A DNA stretch of 64,000 nt from Micromonospora haikouensis (lineage in GTDB: Bacteria > Actinomycetota > Actinomycetes > Mycobacteriales > Micromonosporaceae): assembly GCF_900091595.1 (NCBI RefSeq), contig NZ_FMCW01000032.1, forward strand, positions 22,236 to 86,235. The letters are read 5' to 3'. Shown in pieces: positions 1 through 9,262 of the stretch (position 1 is its first letter; every line of letters starts with the position of its first letter). Under the pieces are notes generated by a model. The model made no database searches, was not told the DNA's origin, and saw nothing but the letters and a program-made list of their open reading frames with translations. Position numbers and translations under genes: made by a program.

Positions 1-97
1 CCGCGCGGCCGACGGGGGCGGGCGGCCCGTCCGGTGCGCGCACGGCGCGATCGCCGGGACGCCGGACATCACCAAGATCATCACAGGAGGCGACGCA
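1..97. other. Leader before the first gene, or tail of an upstream gene
   Basis: No complete gene fits here. The frame of the following dehydrogenase stays open upstream, but the peptide looks like non-coding GC-rich DNA. The useful element is the purine-rich AGGAGG at 85-90, seven bases before a GTG at 98, which fixes the start of the next gene. The promoter must lie outside the window or within these bases. Confidence 0.4.
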
Positions 98-1558
98 GTG
101 AGTGACCCGACGAACGTCCTGGCCCCCGAGCACCGGCGGCTGCGGATCGGCGACACCTGGCGCGACGCCGCAAGCGGAGCCACCTTCGCCGTCGAGGACC
201 CGGCCACCGGCCAGACCATCGCCGAGGTGGCGGACGCCGGTGTCGCCGACGTGCTCGCCGCGCTGGACGCGGCGAGCACGGCGATGGCGCGGTGGGCGGC
301 GACCCCGCCGCGGAAGCGGTCGGAGCTGTTGACCGCGACGCACCGGGCGCTGACCGGGCGATCCGAGGAGGTCGCCCGGCTGATCACGCTCGAGATGGGC
401 AAGCCGCTCGCCGAGGCTCGGGCAGAGGTGGCCTACGGCGCCGAGTTCTTCCGTTGGTTCGCCGAGGAGGCGGTGCGCGTCGAGGGGCGCTACAGCACCG
501 CGCCCGCGGGTGGCTACCGCATCCTCACCGTGCCGAAGCCGGTCGGACCGTGCGTCTTCGTGACGCCCTGGAACTTCCCGCTGGCCATGGGCGCCCGCAA
601 GATCGCCCCCGCGCTGGCCGCCGGTTGCACGACGATCACCAAGCCGGCAGCCCAGACGCCGCTCACCATGCTGTTGCTGGCCCGCATCATGGAGGAGGTC
701 GGCGTTCCCCCGGGCGTCGTCAACGTGGTGACCACCAAGCGCTCCGGCGAGGTGGTCTCCGCGCTGCTGGCCGACGGTCGGACCCGCAAGCTCTCCTTCA
801 CCGGGTCGACCGAGGTCGGGCGCGTGCTGCTCCGGCAGGCTGCGGACAACGTGCTGCGTACCTCCATGGAGCTGGGCGGCAACGCGGCCCTGATCGTGTG
901 TGCGGACGCCGACCTGGACGTCGCGCTCGACGGTGCCATGGTCGCCAAGATGCGCAACATCGGGGAGTCCTGCATCGCGGCCAACCGGATCTACGTCGAG
1001 GAGCCGGTGCGCGAGGAGTTCACGGCGCGCTTCGCCGAGCGGATGAGCGCGCTCTCGGTGGGCCACGGTCTCGACGACGGCGTGCACGTCGGTGCGTTGA
1101 TCGACGACGCCTCGGTCACCAGGATCGACGAGCTCGTCGCCGACGCGGTCGAGCGCGGCGCCCGGGTCCTGGTGGGCGGCGCGCGCCCGGACGGGCCGGG
1201 CCACTTCTACCCGCCCACGGTCCTCGTCGACGTGCCCGAGGACGCGCGGATGCTGAGGGAGGAGATCTTCGGCCCGGTGGCGCCGATCATCCCGTTCACG
1301 TCCGACGACGAGGTGCTGGCGAAGGCCAACGACACCGAGCACGGCCTCGTCGGCTACGTCTTCACCCGTGACCTTGCGCGGGCGCTCCGGTTCGCCGAGG
1401 GGCTGGACACGGGGATGATCGGCATCAACCGTGGCCTGATCTCGGACCCGTCGGCCCCGTTCGGGGGCGTGAAGCAGTCCGGGATCGGCAAGGAGGGGTC
1501 GCACGAGGGCATCCTCGAATACCTCGACCTCACCTACGCGGCGATCGACCTGCCGTGA
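98..1558 (+). CDS. NAD(P)-dependent aldehyde dehydrogenase, succinate-semialdehyde dehydrogenase-like
   Basis: A 486-residue aldehyde dehydrogenase with the full family fold. The substrate is probably succinate semialdehyde, oxidised to succinate in the cytosol. Visible signatures are the cofactor-loop sequence TPWNFPLAMGARK, the FTGSTEVG turn, the general-base motif MELGGN and the catalytic cysteine in NIGESCIAANR, followed by EEIFGPV near the C-terminus. Length is typical of the GabD branch. The GTG start at 98 is chosen because AGGAGG lies seven bases upstream. The next gene, 126 bases downstream on the same strand, is an iron-dependent dehydrogenase of the type that makes succinate semialdehyde from 4-hydroxybutyrate, which supports the substrate guess. 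Other short-chain semialdehydes remain possible. Confidence 0.85.
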   Translation: MSDPTNVLAPEHRRLRIGDTWRDAASGATFAVEDPATGQTIAEVADAGVADVLAALDAASTAMARWAATPPRKRSELLTATHRALTGRSEEVARLITLEMGKPLAEARAEVAYGAEFFRWFAEEAVRVEGRYSTAPAGGYRILTVPKPVGPCVFVTPWNFPLAMGARKIAPALAAGCTTITKPAAQTPLTMLLLARIMEEVGVPPGVVNVVTTKRSGEVVSALLADGRTRKLSFTGSTEVGRVLLRQAADNVLRTSMELGGNAALIVCADADLDVALDGAMVAKMRNIGESCIAANRIYVEEPVREEFTARFAERMSALSVGHGLDDGVHVGALIDDASVTRIDELVADAVERGARVLVGGARPDGPGHFYPPTVLVDVPEDARMLREEIFGPVAPIIPFTSDDEVLAKANDTEHGLVGYVFTRDLARALRFAEGLDTGMIGINRGLISDPSAPFGGVKQSGIGKEGSHEGILEYLDLTYAAIDLP

Positions 1559-1684
1559 CCGGCCTCCACCCGGGGGCGCCTGGGCCACCCGGACGACCCG
1601 ACCTCGCCGACGCCGTCCCGGTCCCGCAGGTGACCCGGACGCCCGCCCAGCACATCGCCGCCGACGTTCCGGAGAGGCACCGAC

Positions 1685-2914
1685 ATGCTTGAGACCGTCC
1701 GCGGACCACGCCAGCTGATCGTGGGCGAAGGGGTCGCGCAGAACATCCCACGAGTGGTGGCCGAGAGCGGCTCGCGGGTCCTGATCGTGACCGACCGGAT
1801 TCTCCTCGGGCAGCCGGGCGTGGCCGGGATCGTGGCCGCCGTGCGGGAGAAGGTCGAGGCCGTCGCGGTGTTCTCCGACGCGACCCCGGACGTGCCACTC
1901 ACCGATGTCGACCTGGCCGTCTCGGCCGCCGCCGAGGTGGACGCCGACGTCATCCTCGCCATCGGCGGCGGCACGGTGATCGACCTCGCCAAGATCGTCG
2001 GCGTCATCCGGCGCCACGGTGGGACGCCACGCGACTTCTACGGCGAGTCGAAGGTGCCGGGGCCGACGTTCCCTCTCGTCGCGGTCCCGACGACGTCCGG
2101 CACCGGCTCCGAGCTCACCCCCGTCTCGGTGTTGACCGACCCGGACCGCGCGCTGAAGGTGGGGGTCTCCAGCGTCCACATCGTGCCCGACTTCGCCATC
2201 GTCGACCCCGAACTCACCTACACCTGCCCCGCGACCGTCACCGCCCACTCCGGCATCGACGCCTTCTGCCACGCGGTGGAGAGCTACACCGCGCGGCCCC
2301 GGGCCCACGCACCACGCGACCCGGTGGAGCAGGTGTTCCTCGGCCGCAACCCGGTCACCGACCACTACGCGCTCCGGGCCGCCGAGCGGATCGCCCGCAG
2401 CCTGCGTCGTGCCGTCCGGGACGGCGGCGACACGGACGCGCGCGCGGACATGTCCTACGGGTCCATGCTCGCCGGGCTCGCCTTCTCCCACGCGGGCAAC
2501 GCGGCCCCGCACGCTCTCCAGTACCCCATCGGCGCGGCCACCCACACGCCGCACGGCCTGGGCGTCGGGCTGCTGCTGCCGTACGCGCTGGACGCGGCCA
2601 GGGATGCCGTCGTCGACCGGCTGGCCGTCCTCGCCGGGGCGTGCGGGCTCGACGTGGCCGACGCCTCGGACGCCGAGGCCGCGGACGCGTTCCTCACCTG
2701 GCTCGACGGGCTCCTCGCCGACATCGGCATCCCTGCCACCCTGGCGGACATCGGCGTGGCCCGCGCCGACCTCCCGCGCTTCGCCGAGATGGCCGGTGGC
2801 GTCACCCGCCTGATCCAGAACCATCCGGGCCCGACCGACACCGCCAGCCTGACCGCGATCCTCGAAGCGGCCTGGACCGGGGACCGGACCCGACACGTCC
2901 GGAGTCCGGGCTGA
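1685..2914 (+). CDS. Iron-containing alcohol dehydrogenase, hydroxyacid-oxoacid transhydrogenase type
   Basis: A 409-residue group III (iron-dependent) dehydrogenase. The nucleotide-binding GGGTVIDLAK, the PTTSGTGSE loop, the metal ligands in HSGIDAFCHAVESY and the following HALQYPIG/THTPHG histidines are all present. After ESYT it carries an extra stretch (ARPRAHAPRDPVEQ... GRNPVTDHYALRA) that resembles the insertion in ADHFE1-type hydroxyacid-oxoacid transhydrogenases, which oxidise 4-hydroxybutyrate to succinate semialdehyde using a keto acid as acceptor. With the adjacent semialdehyde dehydrogenase this suggests a two-step 4-hydroxybutyrate route; the pairing is inference. The ATG start has GGAG about nine bases upstream. 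The stop lies 18 bases from the stop of the convergent response regulator, with no clear terminator between. Confidence 0.82.
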   Translation: MLETVRGPRQLIVGEGVAQNIPRVVAESGSRVLIVTDRILLGQPGVAGIVAAVREKVEAVAVFSDATPDVPLTDVDLAVSAAAEVDADVILAIGGGTVIDLAKIVGVIRRHGGTPRDFYGESKVPGPTFPLVAVPTTSGTGSELTPVSVLTDPDRALKVGVSSVHIVPDFAIVDPELTYTCPATVTAHSGIDAFCHAVESYTARPRAHAPRDPVEQVFLGRNPVTDHYALRAAERIARSLRRAVRDGGDTDARADMSYGSMLAGLAFSHAGNAAPHALQYPIGAATHTPHGLGVGLLLPYALDAARDAVVDRLAVLAGACGLDVADASDAEAADAFLTWLDGLLADIGIPATLADIGVARADLPRFAEMAGGVTRLIQNHPGPTDTASLTAILEAAWTGDRTRHVRSPG

Positions 2915-2932
2915 GCCGCCGCGTCCGTGCCC

Positions 2933-3613
2933 TCAGTTGTCGGGCAGGGTGTCGCCGGGCCTGACCATGTGGTGCCGGTAGGCGAAGACCACCAGTTGGG
3001 CCCGGTCACGCGCGCGCAACTTGCTCATCGTGCGGTTGATGTGCGTCTTGACCGTCAGCGGAGACAGGTGGAGCCGTCGGGCGATGGCGTCGTTGGACAG
3101 CCCGTGCGCGACCAGGAGCAGGATCTCCTTTTCCCGACCGGTGACCAGCTCGAGCTCCGGGAGCCTCCTCGTCGGCGGCTGGAGGTGATGGACCAGCCGG
3201 CTGATCAACCCGCTGGTGGCCCGCGGCGACAGCAGCGCCTCTCCGCCGGCGACCACCCGGATGGCGTTGACCAGGTCGCTGGGCGCCACGTTCTTGCCCA
3301 GGAAGCCGCTCGCCCCGGCCTGGAGGGCGTAGATCACGTTGTCGTCGTTGTCGAACGTGGTGAGAACCAGCACCCGCACGCCGGCGAGGCGCTCGACGGC
3401 GCCGGTGCGACGGGTCGCCTCGATGCCGTCCAGGATCGGCATGCGGATGTCCATCAGAACGACGTCTACCTGGCCCCGGTGGCACCGGTCGGCGGCAGCA
3501 CGGCCGTCGGCGGCCTCGCCGACGACCTCCGGCCCCACCTCCGCCTCGATGATCATTCTGAAGCCTGCGCGGATGAGCGCCTGGTCGTCGGCCAGCAGAA
3601 CGCGGATGCTCAC
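2933..3613 (-). CDS. NarL/FixJ-family response regulator with LuxR-type HTH
   Basis: A 226-residue two-component response regulator. The N-terminal receiver starts RVLLADDQALIRAGFRMI, with the phosphoacceptor aspartate in VVLMDIRMPILDGIEA, the threonine in VLVLTTFDND and the lysine in FLGKNV. The C-terminal LuxR helix-turn-helix reads LTGREKEILLLVAHGLSN (written VTGREKE here), followed by TVKTHINRTMSKLRARDRAQ. The start is a GTG whose codon begins one base after the TGA of the kinase remnant upstream, the usual coupled order for kinase then regulator. Its cognate kinase is truncated (see 3615-3900), so this regulator may now be orphaned or served by another kinase. Targets cannot be read from the window. 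Confidence 0.88.
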   Translation of the reverse strand: MSIRVLLADDQALIRAGFRMIIEAEVGPEVVGEAADGRAAADRCHRGQVDVVLMDIRMPILDGIEATRRTGAVERLAGVRVLVLTTFDNDDNVIYALQAGASGFLGKNVAPSDLVNAIRVVAGGEALLSPRATSGLISRLVHHLQPPTRRLPELELVTGREKEILLLVAHGLSNDAIARRLHLSPLTVKTHINRTMSKLRARDRAQLVVFAYRHHMVRPGDTLPDN

Positions 3614-3614
3614 G

Positions 3615-3900
3615 TCACATCCCCCGCAGGGCCACGGGCGGCGGCGCGGCGTGGGGGTTGAGGCGGTTGACCGCCCGTTCATCGGTGGGCAACTCGGCAT
3701 GGACGCGGAACAGGCCGCCGTCGACCGGGCCGGCGACGATCGTGCCGTGTGCAGCCGCGGCCCGCTCCTGCATGCCGAGCAGACCGAAGCCGAAGCCGGG
3801 CCGGCAGCCGCCGGGGCGCGCCGCGCTGTCGGTGCCGTACGGCGAATCCCATGGCGCGCAGCCCGGCCAGCAGTTCCTGCAGGCGTTCCACGCCGGGCGC
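3615..3900 (-). pseudogene. Remnant of a sensor histidine kinase
   Basis: Directly upstream of the response regulator, one frame ends with GFGLLGMQERAAAAHGTI, VAGPVDGGLFRVHAELP and then a TGA. This is the standard C-terminus (G2 box and end of the ATPase domain) of NarL-type histidine kinases. The preceding sequence, in another frame, reads GVERLQELLAGLRAMGFAV, which resembles the linker before the ATPase domain. About 70 residues of the ATP-binding domain, including the N and G1 boxes, are missing, as is everything upstream (dimerisation, sensor and membrane parts). The polyketide synthase stop codon falls at 3919-3921, so the kinase was replaced or cut by the incoming synthase DNA. It is not functional as seen. 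Confidence 0.75.
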
Positions 3901-3918
3901 CGCTGCCGGCGCCTGCTT

Positions 3919-6900
3919 TCAGAGGGCGGCCGGCGCGACGCTCCGTTCCTCGTCTTCGGAGATCAACAGCGCGGTCAGGTGGTCGGCGATGGCGGTGACG
4001 GTCGGTTGGTGCCACAGCAGCGCCGCCGGGAGCACCCTGCCGAACCGGCTTTCCAGGCTCCGCCGTACGACGATGGTCATCACCGAATCCAAGCCCTGCT
4101 CGGACAGGGAGCGGCGGGGATCCAGATCCTCGCCGGACCTTCCCATCTCGGCGACGATCCGTTCGGTGACCTCCGCCAGGAGGCGGCTGCGCAGCGCCTC
4201 GGGGGCCAGGCCACTGAGGTCGGCGACCTGGCCTGATCCGACCTGCGCCGCGTCGTCCGCGCCGACGCCGGCCACCGTCTCGGTCAGCACGGCGGGCCGC
4301 TCCATGCCGGGTTCCCCGGGAAGGACACGCAGCACGGTGAACTGCCCCGCGCCATGCCGATGCGCCCAGTCCCACGCGTCGAACGCCTCCCGCACGGAGA
4401 TCGCGCCCACCCCGCGGGCCCGCAGTTCGAGATCGACGACCTCGTTGACCGACATGCCCTTGGACCGCCACGACGTCCAGCCGAGGCTGAGGGTGACGTC
4501 GCCGGCGGTGGCCTGCCGGAGGGCCGCGAGCGCGTCGAGGAAGACGTTGGCCGGTCCGTAGGTGCTCTGGCCGGGCAGGCCGAGCAGCTGCCCGCACGAC
4601 GAGAAGAACACCAGGAAGTCGAGGGTGCCCGGAGGGAACAGCTCGTGCAGCGTCCACGCGCCCGCGGCCTTCGGCCGCAGGACCGTGCGCACCGACTCCT
4701 CGTCGACGTCGGCGAGCATCCGGTTGTCGAGCACGCCGGCGGCATGGACGACGCCACGGATCGGTGGGAGCCCCAGCGTGTCGGTGTCGAGCAACGCGGC
4801 GGCCCGCTCGGCGTCCGCGATGTCCAGGGCGACCGAGCGGACGGTGACGCCGAGCGCTTCCAGGTCGCGTACCACCTTGATCTTCGCACGTTGGCCGTCG
4901 TCGGCCGGGTGGTCCCAGGTGGCCCGCGGCGGCAACGCGCGGCGACCGGTCAGCACCAGACGTCGGGCGCCACGCTCGACCAGCCACTGAGCGACCTCCA
5001 GCCCGAGCGCGCCCAGTCCACCGGTGATCAGATACGTGCCGTCCGCCTGGCAGGTGAACGGCGCACGGGTCGGCGCGCCGTCCACTGCGGTGATCCTCGC
5101 GACCTCGGGGGCACCGTCCCGCAACGAGATCACGTCCTCGGCCGGGTCTGCCCCGAACAGGCGGAGCACGAGGTCGGCGGGCACGTCGTCGGCGCACGAC
5201 ACGTCGAGGGTGCCGCCCCACAGCTGCGGAAGCTCGTTGCGCAGCACCCGTCCCAGCCCCCAGAGCGGGGCCAACGCGAGGCTGCGCTCGGTGCGGCCGT
5301 CCCGCACGCCCGTGGTCAGGCACCACAGCCGCGGCGCCTGCGCCGGAGGACCGCCGGCGAGGTGCCGTGCCGCCGAGGCCAGCAGCCAGGTGGCTCGGGT
5401 CGCCGCCTCGGCCGGGGCGCCGGACACCGACGGCAGCAGCAGCACGTCCGTCGACGCACCCGGTGCCGGCACCAGCCGGTCGAGTGCGGCGGGATCGGAC
5501 ACGACGCGTACCGGCGCACCGGCCGCCGACAGGCGCTCCTGCCAGTCGCCCGCCGCCCGCGCGTCGGCGGCGACCAGGACCACCTCGCGGCGATGCGGTT
5601 GCCCGCCCGCCTCCGCAAGCTCCAGCCTCCGCCAGACCGTCTCGTGGACCAGGTGCTGCGGCGCCACGGAGTCGGCCGGGACGTCCTGCATACCCGCGTA
5701 CCGCAGGCCGGTCAGCGTGGCCAGCACGGCACCGTGCCCGTCGCCGATCGACACGTCCACGAGGTCCGGGCCGGCGTCGCTCACGACGACGTCGATGACG
5801 GCCGTCTCCGGCGGCTCGCCGACGATGCGGACTTCCCGCACCCCGGCGACCATTCGCAGGGCGGGCACCGGATCCGCCACCGGAGCGACGGACAGGGCGG
5901 CGTCGAGCATCGGCGCCCACGTCCCCATGGGGTGGTCGGGCCGCGCGGCACGGACCCGGGCGCGCAGCCCGCGGGCGCCGCGGCGCAGCTCCTCGACGGT
6001 CCAGTCGAACGCCATGGTGGGTACGCCCACCGAGGCGAGCTGCCGCGCGACGATCGCCGGGTCCTCGGCGGTGGTGTCCAGGCCCTCCGGCGGCGGCATC
6101 GGCGGCGGCAGGGGCGCTGCGGCCTGCGGCGCCGGGACGAGCGCGCTGGTGTGGACGAGCCAGGGTCGTCCGGTGCCGGGGTCCTGCGTCTGCGCCTGCC
6201 GCTGCGATGCCAGCCGCAGCACGCCGTCGGCGTAGCTGACCTGGACCTCCCGGTGTTCGTCGGTGAGGGGCACCCGGAGGGAGACGTCCCTGAGCACGGG
6301 TCTGCCCTCGCCGTCCGCGGCGGCCCGCAGCAGCGTGTTGATCAGGATGGCGGCGGGGACGATCTCGACGCCGTTGATCGTGTGACTGCCCGGGTACGGT
6401 CGGCACGACTCGTCCAGCAGGGTCCGCCACAGCCGCATGCCGTGTCCACCGACGGGAACCTCGGTGCCGAGCAGGGTGTGCGAGTCACTGTCGTGGCAGA
6501 GCCCGAGCCCGGCGCCCCTGGGCCGGGATTCACGCCAGAGCGGGCGGCGCTGCCAGGCGACGGTGGGCAGGGCGGCCAGCCCGCCCACCGGCTGCAACGT
6601 CGCCCAGTCGAGCGCGATGCCGTGGCAGTACAGGGCTCCGGCGTTGGCCAGCAGCGTCGCCCGTTCGGGCCGGTTGCGCCGCAGCGACGTGCCGACGAGG
6701 GCGTCGGCGTGCGTGTCCGCCAGTGCCTCGCGGATCGAGTGGGCCACCACCGGATGGCCGGAGATCTCCACGAACGTGTGGTGGCCGTCCTCGGCCGCCG
6801 CCAGGACCGCCGCGGCGAGCCGGACCGGGCTCCGCAGGTTGGCGGCCCAGTAGGCGCCGTCCACGAACGGCGTGGTGCACGGCTGCGGCATCGAGGTGCT

Positions 6901-9189
6901 GTACATCGGGATCCGCGGCGACGCGGGCGACAGGCCCGACGCCGCCTCGGCGAGCTCGGCGAGCAGCGGCTCCATGTGCGGGCTGTGGAAGGCGACGTCG
7001 GAGGCGACGCGCCGGACGTCGACGTCCTCGGCGGCCCACCGCCCCATGACCTCCGCCACCGCGGCGGGGTCTCCGGCGACCACGGTCGACACGGGTGAGG
7101 AGGCGATGGCGGCCACCACGTCGGCGCGTCCGGACAACCGGCGGGTCACCTCGTCGAAGCCCAGCCCGACCATCGCCATGGCGCCCTGCCCGGCGACCCG
7201 GCGCAGCAGCCGCGACCGCCGGCAGATCAGCACCCCGCCCTCCTCGAGGGTCAGCGCGCCGCTGACGACCGCTGCGGCGATCTCGCCGACGGAGTGTCCG
7301 ATGACGGCGTCCGGCGTGACGCCGTAGGAGTTCCAGACCGCCGCGAGGCCGACCTGCAGCACGAAGATCATCGTCTGGATCCGGTCGACGTCCACGAGGT
7401 CGCCCTCGGCGAGGACCGACCGCGGCGAGAAGCCGATCTCGCGCAGGAAGACGGGGGTCAGCGTGTCGACGACGGCGGCGAACGCCGGTTCGGTGGCGAG
7501 CAGTTCCCGGCCCATCCCGGTCCACTGGGAGCCGTGCCCCGAGAAGACCCAGACCACGCCCTTCCCCGGGCCGGGAGGCACGGCGCCCGAGGCGGCGCCC
7601 TCCCCCGGCGTGCCGTCGGCGACGTGGCGCAGCCGCGTGACGAGTTCGTCCCGGTCCGCCGCCACCACCGCCGCCCGGCGGCCCAGATGCGACCGCCGCA
7701 GCGCCAGGGTGTGGCCCACGTCGGCGAGCGTTGCCTCGGCGGTGCGGTCCGACAGCCACGCCGCCAGGTCACCCGCCTGCTGCCGCAGCGCGGCCTCCGA
7801 CGCCGCGGACAGCGGGAACAGCAGCCCTGCGGCGGTCGCGGCGGGCTCCCTTCGCGCCGGCGGCGGGGCCTGTTCCAGCACGAGGTGGGCGACGGTTCCG
7901 CCGTACCCGAAGGCGGACACGCCGGCCCGGCGCGGATGGTCGGTCCGGGGCCAGGCGGTCGGTTCGGTGACCACGCGCAGACCGGCGTCGTCCCAGTCGA
8001 TCGCGGGGTTGCCGGTGGTGTGGTGCAGCGTCGGCGGTATCTCGCCGTGGCCCAGCGCGAGCACCGCCTTGATGACCCCGGCCGCGCCGGCGCCGGCTTC
8101 GAGGTGGCCGATGTTGGACTTGACCGAGCCGATGAGGCAGGGCCGGCCGGGTTCCCTGCCCGCGCCGTACACGGCGCTCAGCGCGGACGCTTCGAGCGGA
8201 TCGCCGAGCCTGGTGCCCGTGCCGTGGGCCTCGACGTAGTCGACGGACCGCGGGTCCACCCCGGCCTGCGCGCAGGCGCGGGCCAGCACGTGCCGCTGCG
8301 CGTCGGCGTTGGGCGCCATGATGCCGTTGGTACGCCCGTCCTGGTTGACGGCGCTACCCAGGATGGTCGCCAGCACCCGGTCGCCGTCCCGGTACGCGTC
8401 GCCGAGGCGCTTGAGCACCAGGACGCCGGCGCCCTCGCCGCGCCCGTACCCGTCCGCCGTGCTGTCGAACGACTTGCACCGCCCGTCCGGGGCGGTGGCT
8501 CCTGCGGCGTCCAGGGTGAGGGTGAGCCCCGGGGAGATGATGAGGTTGACGCCGGCGGCCAGCGCCACCGGGCTCTCGCCCGTCCGCACGCTCTGACAGG
8601 CCAGGTGCAGGGCCACCAGCGACGCCGAGCACGCCGTGTCGACGGCCAGGCTCGGCCCCCGCAGGTCCAGGGCGTACGAGATCCGGTTGGCCACCGCGCA
8701 CATGGCGGAGCCGATGCCGGTCCACGCCTCGATGGTGGGCAGGTGCTCCAGGAGGCGCCGCCCGTAGTCGTCGGAGCCGACGCCCACGAAGACGCCGGCG
8801 TCGCTGGCCGCCAGGGACTGCGGGGGGATCCCGGCGTGCTCGAGCGCCTCCCAGGCGACTTCGAGCAGGAGCCGCTGCTGGGGGTCCATCAGTTCGGCCT
8901 CGCGGGGGCTGAGCCCGAAGAACTCGGCGTCGAAGCCCTCGATGTCCGGCAGAAAGCCGCCCCAGCGGGTGGCCCGCCGCAGGGCGGCGGCGAAGTCGCC
9001 CCCCAGGTCGGCATAGACCTGCCACCGCCGCTCCGGCAGCAGGCCGATGCCGTCCCGTCCGGCGCGCAGCAGCTCCCAATAGCTCGCCGGGCTCGTGGCG
9101 CCGCCGGCGAACCGGCATCCGACGCCGATCACCGCCACCGGACCGGTGTCGGCCAGAGCGGATCGTCCGGGGCCTTCCGTACCGACCAT
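3919..9189 (-). CDS. Iterative type I polyketide synthase, 6-methylsalicylic acid synthase type
   Basis: A 1756-residue single-module synthase. Ketosynthase: TACSAS with Cys187, EAHGTGT with His322 and KSNIGH with His362. Acyltransferase: GHSVGE with Ser633 and the downstream VAFHSPHMEPLL. Dehydratase/hot-dog region about 905-1190: HTINGVEIVP with His936 and a candidate Asp1096. Ketoreductase about 1380-1600: TGGLGALGLE, FFSSCG and Tyr1544 in STYGPANVF. C-terminal carrier domain: GLDSVM with Ser1702. There is no enoylreductase, methyltransferase or thioesterase. Order and length match bacterial 6-methylsalicylate synthases such as ChlB1 and AziB; the intact ketoreductase argues against plain orsellinic acid. 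ATG start, AAGGTGAG upstream. The KAS III-like gene lies 73 bases upstream on the same strand and probably takes the acyl chain off the carrier. Confidence 0.9.
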   Translation of the reverse strand: MVGTEGPGRSALADTGPVAVIGVGCRFAGGATSPASYWELLRAGRDGIGLLPERRWQVYADLGGDFAAALRRATRWGGFLPDIEGFDAEFFGLSPREAELMDPQQRLLLEVAWEALEHAGIPPQSLAASDAGVFVGVGSDDYGRRLLEHLPTIEAWTGIGSAMCAVANRISYALDLRGPSLAVDTACSASLVALHLACQSVRTGESPVALAAGVNLIISPGLTLTLDAAGATAPDGRCKSFDSTADGYGRGEGAGVLVLKRLGDAYRDGDRVLATILGSAVNQDGRTNGIMAPNADAQRHVLARACAQAGVDPRSVDYVEAHGTGTRLGDPLEASALSAVYGAGREPGRPCLIGSVKSNIGHLEAGAGAAGVIKAVLALGHGEIPPTLHHTTGNPAIDWDDAGLRVVTEPTAWPRTDHPRRAGVSAFGYGGTVAHLVLEQAPPPARREPAATAAGLLFPLSAASEAALRQQAGDLAAWLSDRTAEATLADVGHTLALRRSHLGRRAAVVAADRDELVTRLRHVADGTPGEGAASGAVPPGPGKGVVWVFSGHGSQWTGMGRELLATEPAFAAVVDTLTPVFLREIGFSPRSVLAEGDLVDVDRIQTMIFVLQVGLAAVWNSYGVTPDAVIGHSVGEIAAAVVSGALTLEEGGVLICRRSRLLRRVAGQGAMAMVGLGFDEVTRRLSGRADVVAAIASSPVSTVVAGDPAAVAEVMGRWAAEDVDVRRVASDVAFHSPHMEPLLAELAEAASGLSPASPRIPMYSTSMPQPCTTPFVDGAYWAANLRSPVRLAAAVLAAAEDGHHTFVEISGHPVVAHSIREALADTHADALVGTSLRRNRPERATLLANAGALYCHGIALDWATLQPVGGLAALPTVAWQRRPLWRESRPRGAGLGLCHDSDSHTLLGTEVPVGGHGMRLWRTLLDESCRPYPGSHTINGVEIVPAAILINTLLRAAADGEGRPVLRDVSLRVPLTDEHREVQVSYADGVLRLASQRQAQTQDPGTGRPWLVHTSALVPAPQAAAPLPPPMPPPEGLDTTAEDPAIVARQLASVGVPTMAFDWTVEELRRGARGLRARVRAARPDHPMGTWAPMLDAALSVAPVADPVPALRMVAGVREVRIVGEPPETAVIDVVVSDAGPDLVDVSIGDGHGAVLATLTGLRYAGMQDVPADSVAPQHLVHETVWRRLELAEAGGQPHRREVVLVAADARAAGDWQERLSAAGAPVRVVSDPAALDRLVPAPGASTDVLLLPSVSGAPAEAATRATWLLASAARHLAGGPPAQAPRLWCLTTGVRDGRTERSLALAPLWGLGRVLRNELPQLWGGTLDVSCADDVPADLVLRLFGADPAEDVISLRDGAPEVARITAVDGAPTRAPFTCQADGTYLITGGLGALGLEVAQWLVERGARRLVLTGRRALPPRATWDHPADDGQRAKIKVVRDLEALGVTVRSVALDIADAERAAALLDTDTLGLPPIRGVVHAAGVLDNRMLADVDEESVRTVLRPKAAGAWTLHELFPPGTLDFLVFFSSCGQLLGLPGQSTYGPANVFLDALAALRQATAGDVTLSLGWTSWRSKGMSVNEVVDLELRARGVGAISVREAFDAWDWAHRHGAGQFTVLRVLPGEPGMERPAVLTETVAGVGADDAAQVGSGQVADLSGLAPEALRSRLLAEVTERIVAEMGRSGEDLDPRRSLSEQGLDSVMTIVVRRSLESRFGRVLPAALLWHQPTVTAIADHLTALLISEDEERSVAPAAL

Positions 9190-9262
9190 TGGCGTGCCTC
9201 ACCTTCTGACGACAGGGCATCGTTCCCTGCGCGCCGAGCTGACCAGCAGGGGCGGGACCGGC

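Noticed and set aside
3919..6430. Minus-strand open frame continuing from the synthase region into the response regulator
   Set aside because: The frame is only accidentally open within the synthase gene; the response regulator has its own GTG start at 3613 with the kinase TGA just before it.
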